This document shows, piece by piece, positions 15,969-25,009 of a stretch of 43,427 nt of DNA. The stretch comes from Bacteroidales bacterium (lineage in GTDB: Bacteria > Bacteroidota > Bacteroidia > Bacteroidales > F082): NCBI GenBank assembly GCA_030690365.1, contig JAUYGX010000099.1, positions 1-43,427 of the forward strand, in the 5' to 3' direction. The notes beneath the pieces were generated by a model. That model was not told the origin of the DNA and did no database searches. It saw only the letters and a list, made by a program, of their open reading frames with translations. Position 1 is the first letter of the stretch, and each line of letters begins with the position of its first letter. Made by a program: the position numbers and the translations under genes.

Positions 15969-16805
15969 CTAATCCAGTAATCCAGATTCCTGAAGATAAA
16001 TAGCCATCTCATTTTGTACAATTTCAGCCTCTTGTTGGGCTGCGATCGCAAAGTCGGTACCCGAAGAAGCAAAAATGATTCCTCTTGAAGAATTAACCAG
16101 CAAACCACAATGATCGTTCATCCCATTTTGGGCTACCTCTTTCAAACTCCCACCCTGTGCGCCAATTCCGGGAACCAGCAAAAAATGATCGGGAACTATT
16201 TTCCTGACTTCCAGTAATGATTCGGCTTTGGTAGCACCCACTACATACATCATCTGATCGGTGGTTCCCCATTTCCGGGAAATGTTTAGTACGGTTTCGA
16301 ATAGAAATTTGCCGGTTTTTTCGTCTTTTACATACTGAAAATCAGTGGCTGATTTGTTAGAGGTTAATGCCAAAACGATGGACCAACGATCCTTGTATTG
16401 CAAAAATGGCTCAACGGTATCCAGACCCATAAAAGGAGACAGCGTTACGGCGTCGAAATTCATGGTTTCAAAAAAAGTACGGGCATACATGGCAGATGTA
16501 TTTCCGATGTCACCTCTTTTGGCATCGGCGATAAGTAAAACATCAGGATAATTGTCCTTTATATAACGAGCCGTTTTTTCGAGCGATGTCCAACCTGTCG
16601 AGGCATTGACTTCATAAAATGCTGTATTGGGCTTGTAGGCAACGGCCAGGTGATGCGTGTAATCAACAATTTGTTTGTTAAACTCAAAAACAGGATCTTC
16701 AAAGTCTTTTAAATGGGCGGGGAGCTTTTGAATGTCCGAATCAAGTCCGATACAGAGAAACGACTGCTTTAGTCTGATTTGCTGAAAAAGTTGATTTCTG
16801 TTCAT
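15969..16805 (-). CDS. pyrF: Orotidine 5'-phosphate decarboxylase
   Basis: The 278-residue product is of the longer (type 2) OMP decarboxylase group, with FLCIGLDSD at the N-terminus, VAYKPNTAFYE, and the catalytic LLIADAKRGDIGNT (D94, K96, D99). It converts OMP to UMP, the last step of the pathway in the cytoplasm. The gap to the upstream prfA stop is 3 bp, so the two are co-transcribed. It is in the same direction as pyrBI but separated by 160 bp with a new promoter. Confidence 0.96.
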   Translation of the reverse strand: MNRNQLFQQIRLKQSFLCIGLDSDIQKLPAHLKDFEDPVFEFNKQIVDYTHHLAVAYKPNTAFYEVNASTGWTSLEKTARYIKDNYPDVLLIADAKRGDIGNTSAMYARTFFETMNFDAVTLSPFMGLDTVEPFLQYKDRWSIVLALTSNKSATDFQYVKDEKTGKFLFETVLNISRKWGTTDQMMYVVGATKAESLLEVRKIVPDHFLLVPGIGAQGGSLKEVAQNGMNDHCGLLVNSSRGIIFASSGTDFAIAAQQEAEIVQNEMAIYLQESGLLD

Positions 16806-16808
16806 AAA

Positions 16809-17885
16809 TTAATTGACTTCTTCTTTTAACCGTTCAGCATTCTCTGCCATTTGTAATTTATCGATGATTTCCTGGATATCACCATCGATGATGGGTTGTA
16901 AGTTGTACAACGTCAGATTAATACGGTGATCTGTTACACGTCCCTGAGGCCAATTATAGGTGCGGATTTTTGCAGAACGATCGCCGGTGGAAACCATGGT
17001 TTTCCGCTTTCCCGACATTTCCTCAAGATATTTTTGATATTCACGGTCGTAAAGCCTGTTGCGAAGCACCTTTAAGGCTTTGGAATAGTTTTTTAATTGC
17101 GATTTTTCATCCTGACAGGTAACCACGATTCCTGAAGGAATGTGAGTGAGGCGGATGGCAGAGTATGTTGTATTTACGGATTGTCCACCAGGTCCTGATG
17201 AACAGTAGGTATCGCGTCGGATATCTTTTTCGTTGAGCTCAATATCAAATTCTTCGGCTTCGGGAAGCACTACCACCGAAGCCGCTGAGGTGTGGATACG
17301 GCCTTGCGTCTCGGTTTTCGGCACCCGTTGTACGCGATGTACGCCCGATTCAAATTTGAGCAAACCGTAGGCACCTGCACCCGTAACGCTAAACACCACT
17401 TCTTTGTATCCGCCCGCAGTGCCTTCGTTTACGCCGGTAACCTCTATTTTCCACCCTTTGGTTTCACAGTATTTCTGGTACATTCTGAACAAATCGCCTG
17501 CAAAAATACTGGCTTCATCACCACCGGTACCAGCCCTGACTTCCATGGTTACATTCTTTGAGTCCTGCGGATCCTTGGGAATCAGAAGTACCCGGATGGT
17601 TTCTTCCAGTTTTTCTTTTTTCTCGTTTAACTCATCAAGTTCGTCTTTTGCCATCTCACGAAAGTCAGAATCCTTCTCTGTTTCGAGTACTTCCAGTGTG
17701 TTTTCGATGCTGGTAACCACCCCTTTGTATTCTTTATAGGCAGAAACCACAGGCTCCAGATCTTTATAGTCTTTGGTAAGTCTCACATACCTTTTCATGT
17801 CGGCCATGACGGCCGGATCGTTCATTTGGTCAGCAATTTCTTCCCACCGGTTTTTTATCACCTCAAGTTTATCCAGTATTTCCAC
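16809..17885 (-). CDS. prfA: Peptide chain release factor 1
   Basis: The 358-residue protein has the class I release-factor GGQ motif (233-235 in SSGPGGQSVNTT) and the RF1-type stop-codon reading loop in RVPKTETQGRIHTS (P189-K-T191, the PxT motif). It releases peptides at UAA and UAG. Length is normal for RF1. The start is a GTG at 17885, supported by a -7 box 20 bp upstream and by the normal N-terminal helix LDKLEVIKNRWEEI. It forms an operon with pyrF. Confidence 0.97.
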   Translation of the reverse strand: MEILDKLEVIKNRWEEIADQMNDPAVMADMKRYVRLTKDYKDLEPVVSAYKEYKGVVTSIENTLEVLETEKDSDFREMAKDELDELNEKKEKLEETIRVLLIPKDPQDSKNVTMEVRAGTGGDEASIFAGDLFRMYQKYCETKGWKIEVTGVNEGTAGGYKEVVFSVTGAGAYGLLKFESGVHRVQRVPKTETQGRIHTSAASVVVLPEAEEFDIELNEKDIRRDTYCSSGPGGQSVNTTYSAIRLTHIPSGIVVTCQDEKSQLKNYSKALKVLRNRLYDREYQKYLEEMSGKRKTMVSTGDRSAKIRTYNWPQGRVTDHRINLTLYNLQPIIDGDIQEIIDKLQMAENAERLKEEVN

Positions 17886-17904
17886 AAGTATCTAAATTTG
17901 CGTG

Positions 17905-17912
17905 CAAAGGTA
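17905..17912 (-). promoter_or_regulatory. Candidate -7 element for prfA-pyrF
   Basis: Minus strand TACCTTTG matches TAnnTTTG about 20 bp ahead of the GTG start. No -33 element is apparent. Confidence 0.45.
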
Positions 17913-18005
17913 TGAAAAAACAAGGATGGAAAAATAGGATTTGCCTGGTTTGAAAATGTGCTGTCGAAAAAAAAGCATGAAATTTATTGACAAACTTTAA
18001 CCAAT

Positions 18006-18031
18006 GGAATTATCGGTTATCGAATAATTCC
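18006..18031. other. Stem-loop between lipoprotein gene and prfA
   Basis: GGAATTAT (18006-18013) pairs perfectly with ATAATTCC (18024-18031). It lies about 70 bp beyond the end of the lipoprotein gene and could end that transcript, but the downstream T run (five T) is on the plus-strand side, so the direction is unclear. Confidence 0.35.
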
Positions 18032-18102
18032 CTTTTTCCAAAATGATAATCTACTTGAGGGTAATGAAATATTCCTGTCAAGAAATACTTTTTCACCAAT
18101 CG

Positions 18103-18630
18103 TTATTTTGGAATAACGGATGTTGTAAAATACTGAGAATCAAATTTAAGTTGGGCATCATATACCTTTGTGTTGGTAAGTTCGCCATGAATGCGGTATT
18201 GAATCTGTGGCTTTTTAAGATAATCGCTTAAGTCGTCTTTGGTATATTCAAACGAAAATGCGGTATGCATTCCGCCTGAAATATGGTAGTTCCAGGCTAC
18301 AAGCTTGTCTTTACCTCCTTCATCCAATAGATAAATCCCGATGGATTGGATATAATCATCCGGAATACTATCGCTGGGCAAAACTAACATGGATATCTGC
18401 TTTAAAATAATCTGAGTCACCTGATCGGTGTTTGTGTGTGCAGACAGAAAAATGGAGTCGGAATGAGTTGCAATCAGGGGAGAACGCACATCGAAAGGAG
18501 TTCCAAACACATTGGCTTTGTCGATATTTATGTTGGTTTCGTAATTCATATAAAAATGGGTAAGCTTGTCAATCTTCTTACAAGCTATTATTGGGATTAT
18601 CAAAATCATTAAAAAAACAAGACGTTTCAT
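18103..18630 (-). CDS. Hypothetical lipoprotein
   Basis: From the ATG at 18630 the product is 175 residues, starting MKRLVFLMILIIPIIAC, a signal peptide with a lipobox Cys at 17. An in-frame TTG at 18642 would add four residues only. The mature part is rich in beta-strand-like stretches (SIFLSAHTNTDQVTQIILKQISMLVLPSD) and has no motif I recognise. It lies 22 bp downstream of the RCK channel gene and is probably co-transcribed, but a functional tie is not evident. Confidence 0.75.
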   Translation of the reverse strand: MKRLVFLMILIIPIIACKKIDKLTHFYMNYETNINIDKANVFGTPFDVRSPLIATHSDSIFLSAHTNTDQVTQIILKQISMLVLPSDSIPDDYIQSIGIYLLDEGGKDKLVAWNYHISGGMHTAFSFEYTKDDLSDYLKKPQIQYRIHGELTNTKVYDAQLKFDSQYFTTSVIPK

Positions 18631-18652
18631 GCCGATCCTCAATTTAAAGTTC

Positions 18653-19666
18653 TTAGGACTTGTTCTCCAATAGTTCTTTCATGCTTTGGATTTGTTCAAT
18701 GGTTCCCAGCACAAAAAGCTTGGAGTTTTGTTGCAACTTGGTATTGGGTGCCGGGTTTACAATTACTTCTCCGGTGGCGGTTTTGTATCCGATAATATTG
18801 GCTCCGGATTTTTTCCTGATACCAATTTCACTGATGGGTTTGTTGAGTAAATCGGTAGGAATATCACTGCACATAATTTCCATAAGCAGGGTTGGGGTAT
18901 CGCTTTTTATAGAAAGGTGTTCGAGAAACTCAACAATATCGGGTTTGGTAACCAGGGTAGCCATATGAGCGCCGCCTACGCGTTCGGGCATCACAACGCT
19001 GTCGACGCCGGCCATCCTCAACTTTTTTTCTGTACTGTCGCTCGAAGCCCTGCTGATAATTTTTAGGTCGTGTTTTAACGAACGTGCGGTGAGCACTACA
19101 AACAGGTTGTCGGCATCGTTGGGAAGTGTGCTGATAAGCGATTTAGCTGATTTTATATTGGCTTTAATCAGGATTTCATCATTGGTGGCATCGCCTTCGA
19201 TAAACCTGAACAGCTTTCCCATATTGTTGATCACAATCTCGTGACTTTCGTCCACCACAATTACTTCGGTTCCCATCGACCTGAGCTCGTCAACCACCTG
19301 TTGTCCGTTACGCCCATAACCAACCACAATCACATGATTTTCCATATTTTTAATCCTCCTGTTTTTATTATTCCCTGAATAAAAGAAACTTAACTGGCTG
19401 TGCACCAAATGTTGGGTAAGTGTTGACACGAAATATCCAAGGACTACCAAACTTGATAAAATTAATCCCACAGTAAATAATCTCCCTGCATCCGACAAAG
19501 GCTCAACCTCTCCAAAACCAACGGTGGCAACGGTGATTACCGTCATATAAAGAGCACTTATAAAGGTATAATCATCGATGAGCATATAACCAATCACACC
19601 AATGAAAACGATGATAAGCACCAGTATTCCGGCAATAATTATTTCTCTTCTACTTGTGTAATTCAA
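18653..19666 (-). CDS. Potassium channel with RCK (TrkA-N/TrkA-C) domains
   Basis: The 337-residue protein has two membrane helices (about 8-30 and 63-88) around a pore loop with the selectivity filter TVGFGE (48-53). A TrkA-N Rossmann domain starts at HVIVVGYGRNGQQVVDEL (about 109), and a TrkA-C domain covers about 255-335. This is the layout of MthK-like channels, gated by ligand binding to the RCK domains and acting in the inner membrane. The start is a TTG at 19666; no in-frame ATG or GTG exists between it and the upstream stop, and the first helix needs it. Confidence 0.9.
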   Translation of the reverse strand: MNYTSRREIIIAGILVLIIVFIGVIGYMLIDDYTFISALYMTVITVATVGFGEVEPLSDAGRLFTVGLILSSLVVLGYFVSTLTQHLVHSQLSFFYSGNNKNRRIKNMENHVIVVGYGRNGQQVVDELRSMGTEVIVVDESHEIVINNMGKLFRFIEGDATNDEILIKANIKSAKSLISTLPNDADNLFVVLTARSLKHDLKIISRASSDSTEKKLRMAGVDSVVMPERVGGAHMATLVTKPDIVEFLEHLSIKSDTPTLLMEIMCSDIPTDLLNKPISEIGIRKKSGANIIGYKTATGEVIVNPAPNTKLQQNSKLFVLGTIEQIQSMKELLENKS

Positions 19667-19871
19667 AGTTGTTGTACGTTTAAATGAAATATTGCACTGG
19701 TTTACTTATTTGGAATTCTAAGATCCAATTCATCACAAAGATAGCAATTCGTACCACAGGTAAAAGTGGATATTTAAAATTGTATGAATTCCCACATCAA
19801 GTGTTCCCTATCCAAATGGTAAAGGACAATCAGATCATCTCATATCTGGATTAAAAGCTTCCAGAACATGT

Positions 19872-21143
19872 TTAGGAATTCAACAGTTCATGTCCAATAC
19901 GGCACTCAAGGCATCGTTTCTGGTCGCAATACTTCGACTTTAGCTGTATAAGCGCCTGTGATTGAAGTGAATTGTTGGCTTCGATGCCTGACAATGAAAA
20001 AAGCCTGCTTATCGCATTTTTCTCGGCTGGCAATTGTTCCAGCCAATCCAATGCTTTTTTGTCCAGATCGGCTTCCTTTTTATACCGGTTGTATATGAAT
20101 AGAAATGGCACAATGGTATTGATCACAATCAGCCTGATGGAGGCAATACCAAGCATTTTTGGTTTCTCAGGTTTTACTTTCTTTCCAAAGTGGTAGTGAT
20201 TGTTCCAGTATTCATTGGCATTGACACTGAATAACGATAACAAGTGACTTAGCTTATCAGCCTCAAGCATACTGTGTATCAATCCGGACGATTTGTTCAA
20301 TAAACCGGCCAACTGGGCAATGCGTATGGTGGGGAAGTTGGCCGGCCGCATCCGCATAAAACGCCATATTTTTCGATCCATGGGGGTGAGCATGTATTTT
20401 GCCGCAAGAAACTGATATTCGGCCAGAAGCTGATTTGCGTAGGTATCTTTGAATTTGGTGGATAACAATCCGGCCTGACCGTATAACAGGGCTTCTATCT
20501 GAAACAAATTGTCGCGGTGTTTGGAAATGACTCCCAATGGCAGTGATCTGGCCAGTTGTTCCATGGCATCTGCGTTGGTCTTAAATCCAAAGTTCCGGCA
20601 AAGCTTTTGATAAAAGATTTCGTTGAAATCATCGTTTATCTGAGAGATATTCAGGCTGATAAGGTGGGTTTTGTCCTTTAGCCTCTCCACCATCAAACTA
20701 TCATACCAACCCATCAGTGTAAAGTGGTTTACCTGACGAATGTGCTTGTGGCATGGTATCGGGTTCAGTGTTTGAATAAAATCCTCGTAACGTTCAAATA
20801 GTTCAGGTTTATAACATCCTTTTAGTTCAATCGCAGGTATCAATTCTCCGTTTTTTCGCCTGACAGGAATATCATCTTCATATACAACATGAAGAATAAT
20901 GTTGTTGTAAACTTCGTCATCCTGATGTTGGTGTTTGAACCAATGCGACGATTTTGTATGAATTTCAATGTTTCCGGCCCACAAAGTGTTGCCGATTTTT
21001 ACTTTGGCATTGAAAAAATCAGGTCCGCTGTCGAGATTGGGCATTCCTGCTGATAATACATGAACTGTCAACCCGTTAACTGTAACTAAATGGCTTGAGA
21101 AAAGCTGAAACTTCCAAAGGTAACTTAAAAAATCTTCATTCAT
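19872..21143 (-). CDS. DUF2851 family protein
   Basis: Using the ATG at 21143 the product is 423 residues and starts MNEDFLSYLWKFQLF, the expected N-terminus of this Bacteroidota family; the open frame upstream to 21200 is ignored. Recognisable parts are GPDFFNAKVKIGNTLWAGNIEIHTKSSHW and, at the C-terminus, a cluster CDQKRCLECRIGHELL that may bind a metal. The family has no assigned function to my knowledge; the SHW-type core suggests an enzyme fold. It is divergent from the zapA group. Confidence 0.8.
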   Translation of the reverse strand: MNEDFLSYLWKFQLFSSHLVTVNGLTVHVLSAGMPNLDSGPDFFNAKVKIGNTLWAGNIEIHTKSSHWFKHQHQDDEVYNNIILHVVYEDDIPVRRKNGELIPAIELKGCYKPELFERYEDFIQTLNPIPCHKHIRQVNHFTLMGWYDSLMVERLKDKTHLISLNISQINDDFNEIFYQKLCRNFGFKTNADAMEQLARSLPLGVISKHRDNLFQIEALLYGQAGLLSTKFKDTYANQLLAEYQFLAAKYMLTPMDRKIWRFMRMRPANFPTIRIAQLAGLLNKSSGLIHSMLEADKLSHLLSLFSVNANEYWNNHYHFGKKVKPEKPKMLGIASIRLIVINTIVPFLFIYNRYKKEADLDKKALDWLEQLPAEKNAISRLFSLSGIEANNSLQSQALIQLKSKYCDQKRCLECRIGHELLNS

Positions 21144-21218
21144 AACATAATATTTTTGTTGTGATTCATTATAAATTGGATTATCTTTGGTGAACTGCAA
21201 AAGCGAAATTTTTTTTTA

Positions 21219-21226
21219 TAACTTTG
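21219..21226 (+). promoter_or_regulatory. Candidate -7 element for the zapA group
   Basis: TAACTTTG matches TAnnTTTG 25 bp before the first ATG of the coiled-coil gene. The nearest TTTG upstream is 29 bp away, too far for the consensus spacing. Confidence 0.5.
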
Positions 21227-21250
21227 TAGCGTACAGATAAACCTAATTCG

Positions 21251-21538
21251 ATGGCCAATGAACAACTGATAATCACAGGAATTGAGTATAAAGTTAAAAA
21301 GTTAATTGAGTTAAATGCATCAATAGTAAAAGAAAATTTAACATTAAAACGACTTTTAAGTGAGCGTGAAGATCAGGTGACCGGATTAACCAAAGAGTTG
21401 GGCGAAAGTAGAAACGAATTAGTAAAAATTACACTTGCAAAAATGCTTGAGAAAGAATTTGGAGTTGAGGAGAGTAGATTGAAACTGGAAGATTTAATTG
21501 CAGAAATTGATAGGTGTATTGAGGTTCTTAGTGAATAG
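21251..21538 (+). CDS. Small coiled-coil protein encoded upstream of zapA
   Basis: The 95-residue product is almost wholly helical and charged, with a coiled coil at about residues 10-65 (IEYKVKKLIELNASIVKEN, SEREDQVTGLTKELGESRNEL). It has no signal peptide. Its place 17 bp upstream of zapA is common in Bacteroidota, and size and composition recall division-linked coiled-coil proteins such as ZapB, but homology cannot be shown by eye. It may act with ZapA at the Z ring. Confidence 0.75.
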   Translation: MANEQLIITGIEYKVKKLIELNASIVKENLTLKRLLSEREDQVTGLTKELGESRNELVKITLAKMLEKEFGVEESRLKLEDLIAEIDRCIEVLSE

Positions 21539-21555
21539 AGAAAGGGTACGATAGT

Positions 21556-21852
21556 TTGAAAACCAATCTTGATATTAAGGTTCAGATAGCGGGAAGGCCC
21601 TATAGCCTTACCATTGCGTCAGAAGAAGAAAGGGTAGTTAGAAAGGCGGCTGAAGAGGTTAGCCAAACCATCAGAGACTATTCAAAAGCCTTTGAGTATA
21701 AAGACCATCAGGATTTATTTGCCATGGTTGCTCTTCAGCATGCAGCCAACTCAATACGTTTAGAGGAGGAAAAGTCGTTTAAGGAAAAAGAAATGAAGGA
21801 AAAATTGATAGCTATAGACGAACTTTTATCTGCACAATTTAATCAAAAGTAA
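21556..21852 (+). CDS. zapA: Cell division protein ZapA
   Basis: The 98-residue product has the ZapA layout: an N-terminal strand pair (VQIAGRPYSLTIASEEE), then VRKAAEEVSQTI and the dimer/tetramer coiled coil ending EKLIAIDELL. ZapA cross-links FtsZ filaments at midcell. The start is a TTG at 21556, preceded by AGAAAGGG at 8 bp; the frame upstream is closed at 21532 and offers no ATG or GTG. A 6S RNA gene follows, the same neighbour arrangement as zapA-ssrS in proteobacteria. Confidence 0.85.
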   Translation: MKTNLDIKVQIAGRPYSLTIASEEERVVRKAAEEVSQTIRDYSKAFEYKDHQDLFAMVALQHAANSIRLEEEKSFKEKEMKEKLIAIDELLSAQFNQK

Positions 21853-21871
21853 ACCGTTCTTTATCATAGAA

Positions 21872-22059
21872 AGTGCCCACGTGATTCATAGTTTGTAAAC
21901 TCAACATTTCAACTATTGGGGACAAGCTTAAAGGATTGTAGGACAGGCCTGATTCCTTCGGGAATTCTCTGAAAAGAGAACACTGGACGTTCGAATTTCC
22001 TGGCAGCCCCACACGTGTCTTCAGGGGTTTACTAAACCCGAATTACGTAGGGCCTTTTT
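21872..22059 (+). ncRNA. ssrS: 6S RNA
   Basis: Between zapA and rny lies a ~188-nt structured stretch. Its ends pair: GCCC and ACGTGATT (21875-21886) with AATTACGT, a bulged A, and GGGC (22041-22053), followed by six T. The middle contains partly paired blocks on either side of a large open region (for example GGACAGGCCTGATTCC and the hairpin ATTCCTTCGGGAAT), then GGGTTTACTAAACCC near the 3' end. Size, rod-like closing stem, 3' T run and location after zapA fit 6S RNA, which mimics an open promoter and binds RNA polymerase holoenzyme. A covariance-model search was not possible here. Confidence 0.75.
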
Positions 22060-22094
22060 TCTCAGCAAATTGCAAGCAATAACAAAATGTTAAA

Positions 22095-23636
22095 ATGGAG
22101 ATAATTATTTATGTTGCTATTGCTACAGTAGCTTTGGGAACCGGGGTATTGATTACCAGTACCTTGTTGAAAAAATCAGTTCTAAAAAAGGCGCACGCGC
22201 TGCTCGAAGAAGCCAAAGAAAAAGCTGAGGTCATTAAAAAGGAGAAGATACTTCAGGCCAAAGAGAAGTTTCTTCAATTAAAATCAGAACACGAGAAGAT
22301 TATTGGTGAGAAAAACAATCAGATCCAAAAAACAGAGAACCGAATTCGCCAGCGTGAAGTTACCTTATCGCAAAAAATTGAAGAAGCACAACGGAAGCAA
22401 CGCTCCCTTGACAACCTGACAACTACCATCGAAAACCAGAAAGATAGTCTTGAAAAACGTCAGGCTGAATTGGATAGATTGCATGATGAACAGGTAAAAC
22501 ACCTGGAAACCATCAGCCAGCTTTCGGCTAAAGAAGCCAAGGATCAGTTAATAGAATCACTGAAAAATGTCGCCCAGGCTGAAGCCATGGTGCATATTCG
22601 TGAAATTACCGAAGAAGCCCGTCTTACGGCTAACCGGACCGCTAAAAAGATTGTTATCGAAACCATCCAACGCACTGCAGCTGAACATGCCATCGAAAAT
22701 ACGGTGACTGTTTTCAACATCGACAGCGACGAAATTAAGGGACGTATTATTGGTCGTGAAGGCCGCAATATCAGGGCTTTGGAAGCACAAACAGGTATTG
22801 AGATCATCATCGACGACAGCCCTGATGCCATTTTGTTATCAGGTTTTGATCCTATCCGCCGTGAGGTAGCGCGTTTGTCGTTGCAAAAGCTGGTGGCCGA
22901 TGGACGTATTCACCCTGCACGTATCGAGGAAGTTGTAACCAAAACGCGCAAAGAGGTAGATCAGGAAATCATGGAGGTTGGAAAACGTACCGTAATCGAC
23001 CTTGGAATACACAATCTGCACAACGAACTGATCAAATTAATTGGCCGGATGAAATACCGTTCATCCTATGGGCAGAATCTGTTAGCCCACTCCATCGAAG
23101 TGGCAAACCTGAGTGCCACAATGGCTTCGGAACTTGGGCTTAATCCAAAAACCGCTAAACGCGCCGGATTGCTGCATGATGTTGGCAAGATTGCCGAAAA
23201 TGAAGCCGAACTACCCCATGCTATTTTGGGAATGAAGCTGGCGGAAAAATACAAGGAAAAACCCGATGTGTGCAATGCCATTGGAGCGCACCATGATGAG
23301 GTTGAAATGGAAACCCTGATTGCACCTATTGTCCAGGTGTGCGATGCCATTTCAGGTGCCCGTCCGGGTGCCCGCCGTGAGGTGGTAGAAGCCTATATAC
23401 AACGGTTGAAAAAACTGGAAGATCTGGCCCTGACCTACCCCGGTGTTGTAAAAACCTATGCCATTCAGGCAGGTAGAGAACTCAGGGTAATTGTAGGTGC
23501 TGATATGGTGAACGACCAGGATGCGGATAGGATTTCGTATGAGCTATCCAGAAAAATCCAGGAAGAAATGACCTATCCCGGACAGATAAAAATTACAGTG
23601 ATCCGGGAAACCAGGGCAATTAATTACGCTAAATAG
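22095..23636 (+). CDS. rny: Ribonuclease Y
   Basis: The 513-residue protein has an N-terminal membrane helix (about 3-25), a long charged coiled coil (about 30-190), a KH domain with [15 protein letters not shown] near 215, and an HD domain with [12 protein letters not shown] (catalytic H-D). RNase Y is a membrane-anchored endonuclease that begins mRNA decay. Length is normal. It is 35 bp downstream of the 6S RNA and probably reads through from the zapA promoter. Confidence 0.96.
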   Translation: MEIIIYVAIATVALGTGVLITSTLLKKSVLKKAHALLEEAKEKAEVIKKEKILQAKEKFLQLKSEHEKIIGEKNNQIQKTENRIRQREVTLSQKIEEAQRKQRSLDNLTTTIENQKDSLEKRQAELDRLHDEQVKHLETISQLSAKEAKDQLIESLKNVAQAEAMVHIREITEEARLTANRTAKKIVIETIQRTAAEHAIENTVTVFNIDSDEIKGRIIGREGRNIRALEAQTGIEIIIDDSPDAILLSGFDPIRREVARLSLQKLVADGRIHPARIEEVVTKTRKEVDQEIMEVGKRTVIDLGIHNLHNELIKLIGRMKYRSSYGQNLLAHSIEVANLSATMASELGLNPKTAKRAGLLHDVGKIAENEAELPHAILGMKLAEKYKEKPDVCNAIGAHHDEVEMETLIAPIVQVCDAISGARPGARREVVEAYIQRLKKLEDLALTYPGVVKTYAIQAGRELRVIVGADMVNDQDADRISYELSRKIQEEMTYPGQIKITVIRETRAINYAK

Positions 23637-23659
23637 GCGTCAAGGGCACAATAATCCAT

Positions 23660-23667
23660 TATTTTTG
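23660..23667 (+). promoter_or_regulatory. Candidate -7 element for the small outer-membrane protein gene
   Basis: TATTTTTG matches TAnnTTTG 24 bp ahead of the ATG at 23692. No -33 element is seen. Confidence 0.45.
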
Positions 23668-23691
23668 TGGCTTAATTTGAAATCTTGAAGT

Positions 23692-24201
23692 ATGAAAAAA
23701 ATTCTTGTAATGCTTGTTGTTGCTTCATTTGCACTCAATGCAAATGCCCAACATGTTTTTAACAAAGGTGATGTCATGTTTAATGCAGGGATGGGAATCC
23801 CCTATAGTTATGGGTTGGTACCTTCGATAAATTTTAGCGGCGAAGTGGGAGTGATTCCTACCGGAGATATCGGTTTGGTTTCCTTTGGCGGACTTACCGA
23901 GTTTCAGGTAGGTCGTTATGAATGGTTTGATACAAACGAAACTTTTACCAGATTTTACTTAGGAGCAAGGGCTGCCTGGCATGTTCATGCTTTTAACAGT
24001 GATGAATTTGATGCTTATGGTGGGGTTGGTTTTGGCATTGCATTTAGTGGCAAAACAGACCATTATGATAATGCTGTAGATCCCATACCAGATGTATTTG
24101 TCGGCGGACGCTGGATGTTTTCGCCACACATGGGATTGTTTGGTGAAGTTGGATATTCTGGTTTGAGCAGTTTGAAAGTTGGGATAACCTTTGGGATATA
24201 G
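23692..24201 (+). CDS. Outer-membrane beta-barrel-like hypothetical protein
   Basis: The 169-residue product starts with a signal peptide MKKILVMLVVASFALNANAQ (cut after ANA). The rest is a series of short amphipathic strands with Gly and aromatic residues (FNAGMGIPYSYG, GGVGFGIAFSGK, GLFGEVGYSGLSSLKVGITFGI), ending in an aromatic/hydrophobic strand as small 8-strand barrels do. No specific family recognised. It has its own promoter and a terminator follows, so it is monocistronic. Confidence 0.8.
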   Translation: MKKILVMLVVASFALNANAQHVFNKGDVMFNAGMGIPYSYGLVPSINFSGEVGVIPTGDIGLVSFGGLTEFQVGRYEWFDTNETFTRFYLGARAAWHVHAFNSDEFDAYGGVGFGIAFSGKTDHYDNAVDPIPDVFVGGRWMFSPHMGLFGEVGYSGLSSLKVGITFGI

Positions 24202-24234
24202 CAACATTCGACCTGTAAATCACGTATTTAAAAA

Positions 24235-24264
24235 AAAGCCGATTCATGTATTTGAGTCGGCTTT
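24235..24264 (+). terminator. Intrinsic terminator after the outer-membrane protein gene
   Basis: AAAGCCGATTC pairs with GAGTCGGCTTT (11 bp, one T-G) over an 8-nt loop and is followed by CTGCTTTTT. A run of A before it means it could also act on the other strand. Confidence 0.8.
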
Positions 24265-24341
24265 CTGCTTTTTACGGTACAATAAACAAAATTCAGGCAT
24301 TTCCTGACATCCTTTGATATTAACTTGAATTTACGCATAAA

Positions 24342-24372
24342 AAAAAGCACCATCCTGGAAATAGTGCTTTTT
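24342..24372. terminator. Second terminator-like hairpin
   Basis: AAAAAGCAC (24342-24350) pairs perfectly with GTGCTTTTT (24364-24372). It has A and T tracts on either side and could act in both directions, though no minus-strand gene ends here. Confidence 0.6.
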
Positions 24373-25009
24373 GCTCGCTAAGTTGTTTATAGATAAATAT
24401 CCCTAATAGTTATCAATTGGTTTTTTATAATTCTTTCCGGTGGCTAATCTGTAATTTGTCATGTTTCGATAGATTACCATTTTTGCATAAAATATTCAGA
24501 TCTGATTTCTAATTTCATTAGTCTGGTAGAATAAGATGAATTTGTTAAGTTGGGGCTATAAGTTCATGTTAGGTTACCTGAAATGGAGCTTCGTTATCAA
24601 CACCAATAACAGCTTAGTGCCTATAAGACAATTTAAAAGTAAAATACCCTTAGTCGCTATCGACATTTTGATTGAAAAGTTTGATAGGATATCATTGATT
24701 TCCCGGAGGTTTATGTAAATAGCTATCGTTTTTGTGAAATAGTGTCCATTTCATTTAATTGATTGATAGATAGTTGACTCCTTCGACTTTCTATAATTGA
24801 CTATTTTGGAATCCAATTCAATTGTTAATAATTAACATCAAAAATCACAAATCTCTCATTTGACTGACAAAATCTTTATTTTAGCCCGGCGTTTTGTTCA
24901 GTTCCCCGGAAGGGTAGTCCATTTTATGATTACCCAATGTAAAAAGGATTTGTATATGCCTTGGTCTGGAGAATAGCATTTTATTATTTACTCACTAATA
25001 CAATCTAAC
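24373..25009. other. Long AT-rich intergenic region before acs
   Basis: No credible gene is seen in these 637 bp. A 60-codon frame at 24536-24718 has no family look and no promoter. The last 130 bp (24880-25009) are less AT-rich and include TTTTAGCCCGGCG and TTCCCCGGAAGGGTAG, which may belong to the acs leader. No exact TAnnTTTG element with good spacing was found for acs. Confidence 0.5.

Noticed and set aside
24536-24718. 60-codon frame in the region before acs
   Set aside because: No family resemblance, no promoter or RBS, and it lies in AT-rich sequence.
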